A stretch of DNA of 50,493 bases from Gemella cuniculi DSM 15828 (GTDB taxonomy: Bacteria > Bacillota > Bacilli > Staphylococcales > Gemellaceae), in the NCBI RefSeq assembly GCF_000425665.1, contig NZ_AUDW01000022.1:1-50493 (forward strand), given 5' to 3'. The notes below the pieces were generated by a model, which saw nothing but the letters and a program-made list of their open reading frames with translations, did not search any database and had not been told where the DNA came from. Made by a program: the position numbers and the translations under genes. This document shows, in pieces, positions 25,641 to 33,280 of this stretch. Positions within the stretch are counted from its first letter, which is position 1. Every line of letters starts with the position of its first letter.

Positions 25641-28109
25641 TTATTTGCTCTTTATTTCTTGCATTAAACTCAACCTACTATCTCCAACGTGTAACATATC
25701 AACTAGATGTTTTCCTAACATATCGAACCTTTTCAATTCCTCCAAGTGGGCTAAATTATATTTAGCTTTTTTTGTAACATAATAATAATCGTTATTCTTA
25801 AATATTTTGTTTAACCGTTCTTCTACCTTTTTAACAGGTCTTTTTAATGAGTTATAACCGTTATCGTGGCAAAACTGTTCATAGTCAACCTTTAATATAT
25901 TAGTAGGTATTCTACTAATATGGTGTAAATTCCTATCAACATAATCAAGAAAATAGGCGTGGATACTGTCATTATCCTTTCTGTATTCCTCTACAACATC
26001 TTTTACTACTTTTGGTATTGTGAAGCTCTCAAAGTCTAAATGTAAAGCCTTATATAGTGCGTATTCAAGTATTATCTTATTATTTAACTTATTATCTTTT
26101 ATAGATGTATCTTCCTTACCTTTAAAATCAGCATTGAAAGGGACAATTAACAACCTTTCCAGTACTGCGTCCGACTTTTCTTTAATGGCTGGTAACTGAT
26201 TACTATTAAACATTAATAATGTTTTAAAATCGTAGTATCGAACATCTTTATTTTTTCGCTCGTATGCTATTACTTCACCGCTTGCTATTGATTTTATTTT
26301 ATCAACCTCATCAAGTGGCTTTGTTCCAATCTCATCAGCATAGTTACATATTTTACCCTCTAGCCCTCCAACTCCAAAACGTTGTTGAATTTCGTGGGGT
26401 GTTATCGAACTTACATTATTAGCACCTATTAAATTCACTATAAAACTTTGAAATGTTGATTTTCCATTTTTCCCCCCTCCGTACATTATGGCAATTTTCC
26501 GTCTAGTCTTGTTAGGATTAACCGCTTCATTGATTAACTGCCAAAGTAACTCTACTACCTCACTATCATTACAAGCAATTTCATTAAACCAGTTATCTAG
26601 ATTAAAAAATTTCACTTTTGTTGCTTCGTAGTTCTGTAATGCTTTAAAATTATAATGAGTGTCAACCTTTGCTGTAATAAAATACTTAGGGCTAAACGGC
26701 TCTAAACTCTTATCATCAAGATTAAAAATTCCATTCCCTACAGCTATTGTGTTAGGATTTCTGACAGGTCTTTCAAAGTTTAATTTAGTTTTCAAACCCT
26801 CGACTATAGCTTTAACATTATCTAGCTTATACCTATACTCTAGTTTTATTATAGCTTTTTTTAATACATCTTCGTTAGGGGTGTAAATACCTTTGTCAAA
26901 ATCATAGAAATATAATAATGCTGTTTGTTCATCGTATCCACCATATTTACAAGGTAATAACTTTATTATCTTATTAGCAATAGTGTAATGTTGCATTAAT
27001 GGCACTTTTTCAACTCCAGTTTTTTCGTTTACAGTCGTATGTTCTTCTCTCCACTGTTGCCCTATTATATTAAGTCTATAATACAGTTCGCTGTTAGATA
27101 TGATTTCGCTATTTAACTTATATCTGACTAGATTAATTAAATTCTTATCCTTAGTGGCTTTTACTTTTTGCCAGAATGTATATGATTTTGGATTATCAAG
27201 GAAATACCTATTATTATCACCATAACTTTTTATTGCGTGGTTAATCTTAGCTAAATTATCATTAATGTATTCATTTTTAAAGTTAGGGTCGTTATTAGCT
27301 AACAGTTCTGAACACTCCAAAGCTATGTCGTAACTGATTTCTTTTTCGCAAACTGCTCTAGCTAATGCTAGTAATACGCTTAAACATCTATCGTATGTGG
27401 CTTCATTGTTGTATAGGTTATTATAATCAACCTTAATATATTCTATAAATATTTGGTAAAAATCATCATTCATTAGGGTATTAGGGTATTCATCTTCACT
27501 TGGGTGATGTTCTTTTTTGTCTTTAACTACTTCTTTTTTAACAGCTTCTTGAACTGGGAAAGGCGTACCCTCTAAATGTTTTATACTAACTGGCTTGATA
27601 CCTCTAACGGCAATCGGGCCACCTTGTAGTTGTGCCCACGTCTTACTACTATAGTCATAATTCAAACCTACTAATTTCATTACTGCCTTAATTGTCGGTT
27701 CGTACTCATCTTTTAAAATGTTTTTATTAGGTTCTAATATAAGCCTTAATCTCGGGTTATCATCTCTATGAGAAATAGTTGAGTATAAGTAGTATATAAA
27801 CCCCTCTAATGCTCCTGTTACACTCTCAATAGCTTCTTGTGTAGTAACTTTGGTATCTTCAATGTCTATTATTATTAAATCTCTGAATTTTAAACTTTCA
27901 TTACTTCGCTTATATGTACCATCCTCACCTGTCTGTATTTCTCCACTAATGAAATATATCATTTCATTTTGTTTGTATTGCTTCTTGTCTATATTGGTGT
28001 CTATCGTAGGTAAAAAACTATCTGCTAATATCTCTATCGGTTTCTTCCCAACTACTTCTACTTTGCTTAGCTTATTACTCTTAACCCCTATTTGTTTGAA
28101 GATTGCCAA
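25641..28109 (-). CDS. Primase-helicase (AEP-like primase plus D5-type SF3 helicase)
   Basis: 822 residues. The N-terminal part has LIIIDIEDTK (acidic pair at 82-85) and STISHRDDNPRLRLILEP, resembling archaeo-eukaryotic-type primases of phages and plasmids. The C-terminal half is a superfamily 3 helicase: Walker A GGGKNGKST (544-552), Walker B ICNYADEIG (587-595), sensor MFNSNQLP (633-640). Such proteins recognise the element origin and drive its replication. TTG start directly after the upstream TAG, with GGTGG five bases before. It plays the role of pri-rep in SaPI-like islands. Confidence 0.88.
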   Translation of the reverse strand: MAIFKQIGVKSNKLSKVEVVGKKPIEILADSFLPTIDTNIDKKQYKQNEMIYFISGEIQTGEDGTYKRSNESLKFRDLIIIDIEDTKVTTQEAIESVTGALEGFIYYLYSTISHRDDNPRLRLILEPNKNILKDEYEPTIKAVMKLVGLNYDYSSKTWAQLQGGPIAVRGIKPVSIKHLEGTPFPVQEAVKKEVVKDKKEHHPSEDEYPNTLMNDDFYQIFIEYIKVDYNNLYNNEATYDRCLSVLLALARAVCEKEISYDIALECSELLANNDPNFKNEYINDNLAKINHAIKSYGDNNRYFLDNPKSYTFWQKVKATKDKNLINLVRYKLNSEIISNSELYYRLNIIGQQWREEHTTVNEKTGVEKVPLMQHYTIANKIIKLLPCKYGGYDEQTALLYFYDFDKGIYTPNEDVLKKAIIKLEYRYKLDNVKAIVEGLKTKLNFERPVRNPNTIAVGNGIFNLDDKSLEPFSPKYFITAKVDTHYNFKALQNYEATKVKFFNLDNWFNEIACNDSEVVELLWQLINEAVNPNKTRRKIAIMYGGGKNGKSTFQSFIVNLIGANNVSSITPHEIQQRFGVGGLEGKICNYADEIGTKPLDEVDKIKSIASGEVIAYERKNKDVRYYDFKTLLMFNSNQLPAIKEKSDAVLERLLIVPFNADFKGKEDTSIKDNKLNNKIILEYALYKALHLDFESFTIPKVVKDVVEEYRKDNDSIHAYFLDYVDRNLHHISRIPTNILKVDYEQFCHDNGYNSLKRPVKKVEERLNKIFKNNDYYYVTKKAKYNLAHLEELKRFDMLGKHLVDMLHVGDSRLSLMQEIKSK

Positions 28110-28385
28110 CTATTCCACCACCTTGTTGTAATAACTATTAAGTAACTCGTTTTGTATATTTTCAATAGATTTAATTAAATCTCTAACCAGTATTAATAGA
28201 GTTTCGTATTTTTCTTTCTCGACTAAAAAGTCGATATAATCATACTTATCTAGCTTCACAATGTCGTCATAACTCTTTTGGTATAGGTTTTTACCCAAGG
28301 TCTCTATGTAAGTATATATGTATATATCCAACAGGTTGATTGCCTCTTCTGTTTTAATGTTTATATCTTCTAATTTCGCTATCAT
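28110..28385 (-). CDS. Small helical protein before the primase
   Basis: 91 residues, not recognised; entirely helical and leucine-, isoleucine- and tyrosine-rich, without an obvious domain. RBS AAAGGAAATTAAAA. Its TAG is followed immediately by the TTG start of the primase, so the two are translationally coupled and may work together in replication. Confidence 0.6.
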   Translation of the reverse strand: MIAKLEDINIKTEEAINLLDIYIYTYIETLGKNLYQKSYDDIVKLDKYDYIDFLVEKEKYETLLILVRDLIKSIENIQNELLNSYYNKVVE

Positions 28386-28461
28386 TTTTAATTTCCTTTC
28401 GATTATTACTAAAAAACATATTGCAGTATATTATAGAAAAACTTGCAATGTTCTCGTTACT

Positions 28462-28713
28462 TTATTCTAAATTTTGGCCATGCTCGACTAATAAAGTTTT
28501 TAATTTTTCGTTAAGTAAACAACTTAAATTAAAGTATTCTGATTTACCTAACGTTGTTTTTACAAGAAGTTCGGTAGCCTTGTTTTCTTCGTTAAGTGTT
28601 GATAAGAATTGTACTATTAAAGCAAATACCTCTTTGAAACATTCCAATTCTCCGATTAATTTTTCATATTCTATATAATAATCATGTTGAGCCACATATT
28701 CCACCTCATCCAT
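28462..28713 (-). CDS. Small acidic helical protein of unknown function
   Basis: 83 residues, not recognised. The start is uncertain: ATG at 28713 has little RBS, whereas GTG at 28695 has GAGGTGG five bases upstream. It belongs to the leftward replication operon, between a helix-turn-helix gene and the primase genes. Confidence 0.5.
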   Translation of the reverse strand: MDEVEYVAQHDYYIEYEKLIGELECFKEVFALIVQFLSTLNEENKATELLVKTTLGKSEYFNLSCLLNEKLKTLLVEHGQNLE

Positions 28714-28866
28714 CTTTCATTTAGTTATTTCTGTTAAAATTTGTTTATTTATAAATTTTCGTGTTACCTTATTAATCTGTTAAATTTTGGCAATAGGGTA
28801 GCAAGTTTTTTTATTTTGTCTTTGTTGTGTATATCATACTAGAGTATTGCAGTACTCTTCATTTAC

Positions 28867-28884
28867 TTCTTTAATACGTGGTAG
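28867..28884 (+). repeat. Internal copy of the end repeat
   Basis: An 18-bp exact match to the core of the 25-bp inverted repeat of the element ends (with CTTTAATACGTGGTAG), just after the excisionase-like gene. Perhaps a regulatory site for Int or Xis. Confidence 0.7.
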
Positions 28885-28893
28885 AGGGATTAT

Positions 28894-29136
28894 TTATAAT
28901 TGATGTTCTCTTAAAAAGTTGTTTACTTCGCTTTCTAAATAAATGTATTGCCTACCAACTTTTGTTGGCCTAAGTCCTTGCTTGTTAAGTTCTATTAATG
29001 TATCAACTCCGATATTTAAAGATTGGCACAATTCTTTTTGGTTATAACGTTTATCTTGTTGTAAGTCCGCCAAACATTCCCTAATAATTTCTTTTATCTC
29101 TTCTTTAAGTGCTGTTTTAAAATTTTCTGTTAGCAT
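28894..29136 (-). CDS. Helix-turn-helix / excisionase-like protein
   Basis: 80 residues. A helical N-terminus leads to a small winged-helix-like domain: NQKELCQSLNIGVDTLIELN and GLRPTKVGRQYIYLESEVNN, as in AlpA/excisionase-type DNA-binding proteins. ATG chosen with AGGGAG 8 nt upstream; a GTG 9 bp earlier is possible. Position after the Cro-like regulator in a satellite fits excisionase or replication-operon activator. Confidence 0.7.
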   Translation of the reverse strand: MLTENFKTALKEEIKEIIRECLADLQQDKRYNQKELCQSLNIGVDTLIELNKQGLRPTKVGRQYIYLESEVNNFLREHQL

Positions 29137-29148
29137 TGTGTCCACTCC

Positions 29149-29355
29149 CTATCCATGTAATATATCCATTAATAAAGCTACTGCATAAGTTATTAATATT
29201 GTAATAGGTGTTAGGATTATAAACGCTCCTAACGTGTTTTGTAATAATTCTTTTGTTTCTTTATTTTGACCTGAGTCGGTAAAACGCCTTGTCAGCTTAG
29301 CTAATTCTTTTCTAGTTAGTCCCTTAGCGTTCCTATAGTCTTTTAGTTTTTTCAT
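29149..29355 (-). CDS. Small protein with HTH-like start and a membrane helix
   Basis: 68 residues. The start LKDYRNAKGLTRKELAKLTR resembles the first helices of an XRE helix-turn-helix but is too short for a full domain. The C-terminal half is one hydrophobic helix (AFIILTPITILITYAVALLM). This could place a DNA-binding or peptide element at the membrane. Function unknown. RBS AAAGGAACAAAAAAG. Confidence 0.55.
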   Translation of the reverse strand: MKKLKDYRNAKGLTRKELAKLTRRFTDSGQNKETKELLQNTLGAFIILTPITILITYAVALLMDILHG

Positions 29356-29423
29356 CTTTTTTGTTCCTTTCTCATTAATTTATGTTATAATTAAAGAAAG
29401 TATTTTTGTTAAATACTTCTTTT

Positions 29424-29472
29424 AAACCTTTTAAACTGCTTTAAGTTGGTAGCTTGTCAGTTTAAGAGGTTT
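29424..29472 (+). terminator. Hairpin with T run on the plus strand
   Basis: A 15-bp stem with one G-T pair (29424-29438 with 29458-29472) and a 7-T run read rightward. The surrounding genes run leftward, so it would stop antisense transcripts or form an mRNA structure between two genes. Confidence 0.5.
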
Positions 29473-29474
29473 TT

Positions 29475-29915
29475 TTATATTTCATCTTGATTTTTTTCTT
29501 TGTAAAAATCTACTGCATACTTGTTGTTTTCGTACTTGTATTCTCTTTGCCTTAATTCAATAGCTTTTAGTTTGTCTTTTGTAATAGTAGTACTATTAAA
29601 TATAATCTTGTCTAGTTCCTCGATAACGTTAAGATGTGAATATATAATCTCACGTTCAACCGCTTCAAATTCTGCACTAGATTTATACTTGTTTATTATC
29701 TTTTCATCTGTAACTACTAGATTGATATAGTCTTGATTTTCACTATCATATTGATATATAATTTTATTCTTTTTCGCTAGCTTCCACATTTTAGTTTTAA
29801 CGCTGTTATAGTTATAATCAACATTGTAATGTTTATATATCTCTTTAAGTGAAGTGGTTGGGTTTTCTTGTAAATAATCGTGTATTTGTTTTAAACTCAT
29901 TTTTGTTTGTTTCAT
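29475..29915 (-). CDS. Putative winged-helix regulator, unknown
   Basis: 146 residues, not recognised by family. The N-terminal 70 residues (LKQIHDYLQENPTTSLKEIY, then YNSVKTKMWKLAKKNKIIYQ) look like a winged-helix domain: helix, turn, recognition helix, then a beta wing. The rest is a charged helix. RBS AGGAGCTAACAAC. It may control the replication operon downstream or recognise helper-phage DNA; both are guesses. Confidence 0.6.
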   Translation of the reverse strand: MKQTKMSLKQIHDYLQENPTTSLKEIYKHYNVDYNYNSVKTKMWKLAKKNKIIYQYDSENQDYINLVVTDEKIINKYKSSAEFEAVEREIIYSHLNVIEELDKIIFNSTTITKDKLKAIELRQREYKYENNKYAVDFYKEKNQDEI

Positions 29916-29991
29916 GTTGTTAGCTCCTATTTTTATTTTTTATTCTTTGTAATAAATATTTCATATATGTATCTAAAAAATGATGTACTCC

Positions 29992-30234
29992 TCAAACTGC
30001 GAACTTGTCGACAAACTCCCAAAACAAGTCGATATTAGTATATAACATAATTTTTAGCGTTGAGTAGTTGTCTTGAGTTTGTTCTAGTTCTAAAATCTCA
30101 ATCACTTTATTTATATTTATTCTTTCTACTGCGCCTGTTACTATATCAAACTGCAAGGGTTTTTATATATCGTTATATTTATTCGATACTTGGTATTTAC
30201 TTTCTAATTCATCTATTAATTGTAGTGTTCGCAT
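29992..30234 (-). pseudogene. Small gene interrupted by an in-frame TAA
   Basis: ATG at 30234 opens a 23-codon frame (MRTLQLIDELESKYQVSNKY, NDI) that stops at TAA (30163-30165). The same frame then runs 56 more codons (PLQFDIVTGAVERININKVI, later NYSTLKIMLYTNIDLFWEFV) to TGA. Coding-like composition on both sides suggests one 80-residue protein with a nonsense mutation. The region 29916-30275 contains nothing else besides an operator copy. Confidence 0.5.
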
Positions 30235-30248
30235 GTTGTTATCTACTA

Positions 30249-30269
30249 TTTTGAGTATTTTTTTCTACT
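30249..30269. promoter_or_regulatory. Operator O1 (21-bp repeat)
   Basis: Identical over 21 bp to O2 (30511-30531): TTTTGAGTA, a T tract, then CTACT, an imperfect AGTA...TACT dyad. It lies just after the Cro-like gene and before the interrupted small gene. Confidence 0.65.
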
Positions 30270-30275
30270 TTGTAT

Positions 30276-30488
30276 TTAAAAAAATAATTCCTCTATGTTT
30301 GTACTTGGAAAATAAGGTTTAAAAAAGTTTAATAACGCTACTTTTTCGGCATCTTTAAACGGTGCCAGTCCTCTTTCTTTTCTTCCATAAACAATTTTAT
30401 TTATATTTAAAACTTCGCTTATCTCTTTTTGTGTTTTCCCTAAGGCTTCACGATATGCACGAACTTTATTTATTTTGATTCCTTCCAT
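30276..30488 (-). CDS. Cro-like XRE regulator (Str-like)
   Basis: 70 residues, one XRE helix-turn-helix: KINKVRAYREALGKTQKEIS, EVLNINKIVYGRKERGLAPF. First gene of the leftward operon and divergent from the large repressor, as Str is from Stl in SaPIs or Cro from CI in phages. ATG chosen with AGGAGG 8 nt upstream; a GTG 9 bp earlier exists. Its promoter is flanked by two operator copies. Confidence 0.85.
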   Translation of the reverse strand: MEGIKINKVRAYREALGKTQKEISEVLNINKIVYGRKERGLAPFKDAEKVALLNFFKPYFPSTNIEELFF

Positions 30489-30510
30489 TTGATTCACCTC
30501 CTATATTAGT

Positions 30511-30531
30511 TTTTGAGTATTTTTTTCTACT
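30511..30531. promoter_or_regulatory. Operator O2 (21-bp repeat)
   Basis: Identical to O1. It covers the first transcribed bases of the Cro-like gene's promoter (expected start near 30535). Confidence 0.7.
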
Positions 30532-30541
30532 CTACGATTAG

Positions 30542-30570
30542 ATAATAACACTACTTAAGGAAAAAGTCAA
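30542..30570 (-). promoter_or_regulatory. Promoter of the leftward operon
   Basis: TTGACT (30565-30570), 17 bp, TATTAT (30542-30547), a good housekeeping-type promoter lying between operators O2 and O3. Confidence 0.85.
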
Positions 30571-30574
30571 CACT

Positions 30575-30595
30575 TTTTGAGTTCTTTTTTCTACT
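30575..30595. promoter_or_regulatory. Operator O3 (21-bp repeat, two mismatches)
   Basis: It differs from O1 and O2 at two of 21 positions and ends 5 bp upstream of the -35 of the leftward promoter. A rightward TATAAT (30626-30631) for the repressor gene lies 30 bp further on. Confidence 0.7.
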
Positions 30596-30667
30596 TTTTT
30601 CGTTTATTTTTTCACTTTATTAGTGTATAATGTAAATATAAAACAAGTTTAGAGGACGTATAAATAT

Positions 30668-31618
30668 ATGAAAATAAACATAAATAAAAAAGCTGTTGGC
30701 GGACGTATCAAACAAATAAGGACAAATAAAGGTTATACCTTGGAAAGCTTCGGTAAACTATTCGGTGCTAGTAAAAGTAATGTTCAGAAGTGGGAAACTG
30801 GTTTTACTCTACCCAATAAGGAAAGGTTAGCTAGTATTTCTAAAATATCTGATATCACAGTGAACGAACTTCTATACGGCTCTATTGATGAATTTGTCAC
30901 TAATAATTTTGAAAACTTGGTACTAGATAGTCAATATCCTTATCCAGCTTCATTTGATGTGTGGAAAATCTCAAGAAGATTTAAAATAGATAGTGAAGAA
31001 TTTTCTATAGATGTGAATGATTTATCAAGGCTACAACGATTTTTTAATAGCTATGTTAATGAAGAAGTGGAATATATATTAAAAGAAATACATATCTATT
31101 GTGATTACTTTCTAGAAAACAAAGAAAAACTTGGGAATACTTACCTTGGACATATGCAAAGTATAAATTTACTAGATAATACTAGAAATGTGCTTGAAAG
31201 GTCTTTTAAATTAGATTTAGAAAAGCACCATTTTTACGACAGTTGGGATTTTTTAGACTATTCAACATATGATTTTAAAGATAAGATAAAACTTTATGTG
31301 AAGTACTATCCATTACTAAAAGAATTGTATAATAAAATGAGAATTTCACATTATGATGAAAAAACGGATATAGAAAAAATAAAAAATGAGTATAAGTCTT
31401 GGGACGTTATACTGAAAGATTATAATCAAGACGAACAACAGATAATACTTGAGTTTTTCGACAAATTAGAAAACAAAGGTACTATTATAAAAGAAAATGA
31501 CTTTGACGAAGTCAAGAAGATAGTTACTAATAGACTTGATGAAGTAGAACAGAATGGAAAAGAAAAAGTCGTTATAGATTTAACTAATGATATAGTCAAT
31601 TACTATAAAGGTAAGTGA
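30668..31618 (+). CDS. Stl-like master repressor (XRE family)
   Basis: 316 residues. An N-terminal XRE helix-turn-helix (GGRIKQIRTNKGYTLESFGK, LFGASKSNVQKWETGFTLPN) is followed by a long C-terminal region without a LexA/CI protease signature. That absence fits satellite repressors such as SaPI Stl, which are released by binding a helper-phage protein and not by RecA-triggered cleavage. Divergent from the Cro-like gene across a 170-bp operator region. It starts after AGAGGACGTATAAATAT. The C-terminal part is unlike anything I recognise. Confidence 0.85.
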   Translation: MKININKKAVGGRIKQIRTNKGYTLESFGKLFGASKSNVQKWETGFTLPNKERLASISKISDITVNELLYGSIDEFVTNNFENLVLDSQYPYPASFDVWKISRRFKIDSEEFSIDVNDLSRLQRFFNSYVNEEVEYILKEIHIYCDYFLENKEKLGNTYLGHMQSINLLDNTRNVLERSFKLDLEKHHFYDSWDFLDYSTYDFKDKIKLYVKYYPLLKELYNKMRISHYDEKTDIEKIKNEYKSWDVILKDYNQDEQQIILEFFDKLENKGTIIKENDFDEVKKIVTNRLDEVEQNGKEKVVIDLTNDIVNYYKGK

Positions 31619-31819
31619 AAATAAAAAAACATTCAACATGTGCAATATTTCCCACGTGCTAAATGTGAATTATATTATATATTTCTATACGTTATTATTC
31701 AATTATTTTGTTCAAAAAAGTATAATTTTATTTTCTGTGTTTTTCTATGTGTTTCTAAACTAATTGTCACTCTTAAATAATAGATATAAATAAAAAAGTA
31801 AAAAAATGAGGGTAAATAA

Positions 31820-31848
31820 TTGACAATATTTAAAAATAATACTAAAAT
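31820..31848 (+). promoter_or_regulatory. Promoter of the abiF-associated RNA
   Basis: TTGACA (31820-31825), 17 bp, TAAAAT (31843-31848); expected start near 31855. This is among the strongest promoters in the element and leads straight into the small RNA. Confidence 0.85.
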
Positions 31849-31854
31849 ATACAC

Positions 31855-31947
31855 AAGAGGTAAGCATATAGATAGCCTACTTTTAGTTCATAAGGGGCTC
31901 TATGTGTGCAATACACCGTGTATATTTTAAATATATACGGTGTTTTT
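31855..31947 (+). ncRNA. Candidate AbiF-associated structured ncRNA
   Basis: About 93 nt between a strong promoter and a strong terminator, directly upstream of abiF. One stem pairs GCATATAG (31864-31871) with CTATGTGT (31900-31907). Within it AGCC can pair with GGCT, leaving a T/A-rich loop region. The 3' end is a long hairpin (31913-31925 with 31931-31942) followed by five Ts. No reading frame with RBS is visible. Position and layout match the published abiF RNA motif found upstream of AbiF proteins; I could not run the covariance model. Confidence 0.7.
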
Positions 31948-31971
31948 GTTTTAATTTAAAGGAGAATAAAC

Positions 31972-32928
31972 GTGAAACCTTTTAAAAATTTAGATGAACA
32001 ATTACAAATTTTAGAAGACAGAAATCTAAAATTTGAAAATAAAGAAAAAGCTAAACGGTATTTACTCGAATATAATTACTATAATGTTGTAAATGCTTAT
32101 AGTAAATTTTTTATAAATACTGATACAAATACATACTATAATAATGTATATTTTGAAAATATCCTTGAAATACACCATTTTGATAAAGTAATAAAAACAG
32201 TTATCTTTGAGGGGATAATAGAAGCTGAAAGGCACTTCAAGTCGATTTTAGCTTATTGTTACTGTAAACATTTTAAAAATGATTTATATTCATACTTAGA
32301 CATAAAAACTTATGCTAGTAAAGATATTATAAAAGTAAGTAGACAAATTTCTAATTTTGCTAATACTTTAAATAAATACAAAGAAAAAATAAATAATAAC
32401 TCTATAAAACATTATTATAAAGTTCATTCAGTTGTACCGTTTTGGGTTTTAGTTGATTATCTAACACTTGGAGAAGTTACCTATTTTTATAGCTTATTGC
32501 CTGATAAAATAAAAAATGATGTTGCTAAGGAAATGTCAAAATTTGTTAAAGATAATTTAAATACTAATTCAATTAAAGATGTACACTTCAATATAATACA
32601 AAAAGGATTAGAAAATCTTACTGAATTAAGAAACATAACGGCACATAATAATAAAATGTTAGGCGCTAAACTTAGAAATGATTTACCTTTCTATTATAAT
32701 TTACATACCCCTCTAGATATTCTTAATAGTGATAATAGACAAAGTATTTATAACACTATACTATATCTTAAATTTTTTATTAATTATAAGCAATATGCAA
32801 AAGTTAACAACACAATAAGAAAACGAATGATTAACCTTAAGATAAAAATAAAAAATGATAGTTATACTGACAAAGTATTTTCATCTTTAGGGTTACCGGC
32901 TGAATTAGATAAAATAGTATTGAAATAA
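31972..32928 (+). CDS. abiF: AbiF/AbiD-type abortive infection protein (Abi_2 family, HEPN ribonuclease fold)
   Basis: 318 residues. The N-terminus follows the Abi_2 pattern (KAKRYLLEYNYYNVVNAYSK), then EAERHFKSILAYCYCKHF and VPFWVLVDYLTLGEVTYFYS. The C-terminal HEPN motif is RNITAH (Arg220 to His225, R-x4-H), the catalytic signature of HEPN RNases. Family members abort phage infection. Recent work places them near the ancestry of Cas13 and reports RNA partners. GTG start with AAAGGAGAATAAAC upstream. It is cargo between the repressor and integrase, a usual place for satellite defence genes. Confidence 0.9.
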   Translation: MKPFKNLDEQLQILEDRNLKFENKEKAKRYLLEYNYYNVVNAYSKFFINTDTNTYYNNVYFENILEIHHFDKVIKTVIFEGIIEAERHFKSILAYCYCKHFKNDLYSYLDIKTYASKDIIKVSRQISNFANTLNKYKEKINNNSIKHYYKVHSVVPFWVLVDYLTLGEVTYFYSLLPDKIKNDVAKEMSKFVKDNLNTNSIKDVHFNIIQKGLENLTELRNITAHNNKMLGAKLRNDLPFYYNLHTPLDILNSDNRQSIYNTILYLKFFINYKQYAKVNNTIRKRMINLKIKIKNDSYTDKVFSSLGLPAELDKIVLK

Positions 32929-32932
32929 CAAA

Positions 32933-32960
32933 AAAAAGCACCTGTAAAAAACAAGTGCTG
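32933..32960 (-). terminator. Terminator-like hairpin facing the end of abiF
   Basis: A 9-bp stem with one mismatch (32937-32945 with 32951-32959) has an 8-T run only on the minus strand, so it would block antisense transcription into abiF and not end the abiF mRNA. Confidence 0.5.
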
Positions 32961-33066
32961 AAAAACAAAAATGATATATGTTAACAAAATACATATAAGA
33001 CCTAACAATATAATGTCATTATATCATATTTATGTAGTATTTTCTACTTGAAATTAAAACACATTT

Positions 33067-33132
33067 TAAGCGCTTCTAAGCGTTCAGATATTTAAGAGGT
33101 AATAATTTTTACTTTTTGAAAGGTTCTAACGT
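33067..33132. repeat. Right-end repeat blocks shared with the left end
   Basis: Block A (33067-33084, TAAGCGCTTCTAAGCGTT) and block B (33111-33132, with GAAAGGTTCTAACGT) match the left-end blocks in order and orientation. The surrounding 32961-33280 has no gene; it also holds a hairpin near 33204-33227 and the 25-bp end repeat. Confidence 0.6.
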
Positions 33133-33234
33133 GGACGTGGTAAGCTGTATTATGGAAATATCTCCCCTTTTTTCCGTTTTGATTTAAAAATCATAGTCCA
33201 AAATGGAAAAATCAGCTATATTTTCCATTATCAT

Positions 33235-33259
33235 TTATTTCTTTAATACGTGGTAGGTA
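33235..33259 (+). repeat. 25-bp inverted repeat, right copy
   Basis: Perfect inverted match to 20643-20667. It ends 21 bp before the integrase start, so Int binding here could also repress int. Confidence 0.8.
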
Positions 33260-33280
33260 CTAAAGAAAGGAAAAAGAAAA

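Noticed and set aside
30060-30254. Plus-strand hydrophobic frame in the control region of the element
   Set aside because: No RBS; it overlaps the minus-strand interrupted gene, and its Leu/Phe-rich translation is typical of AT-rich antisense.
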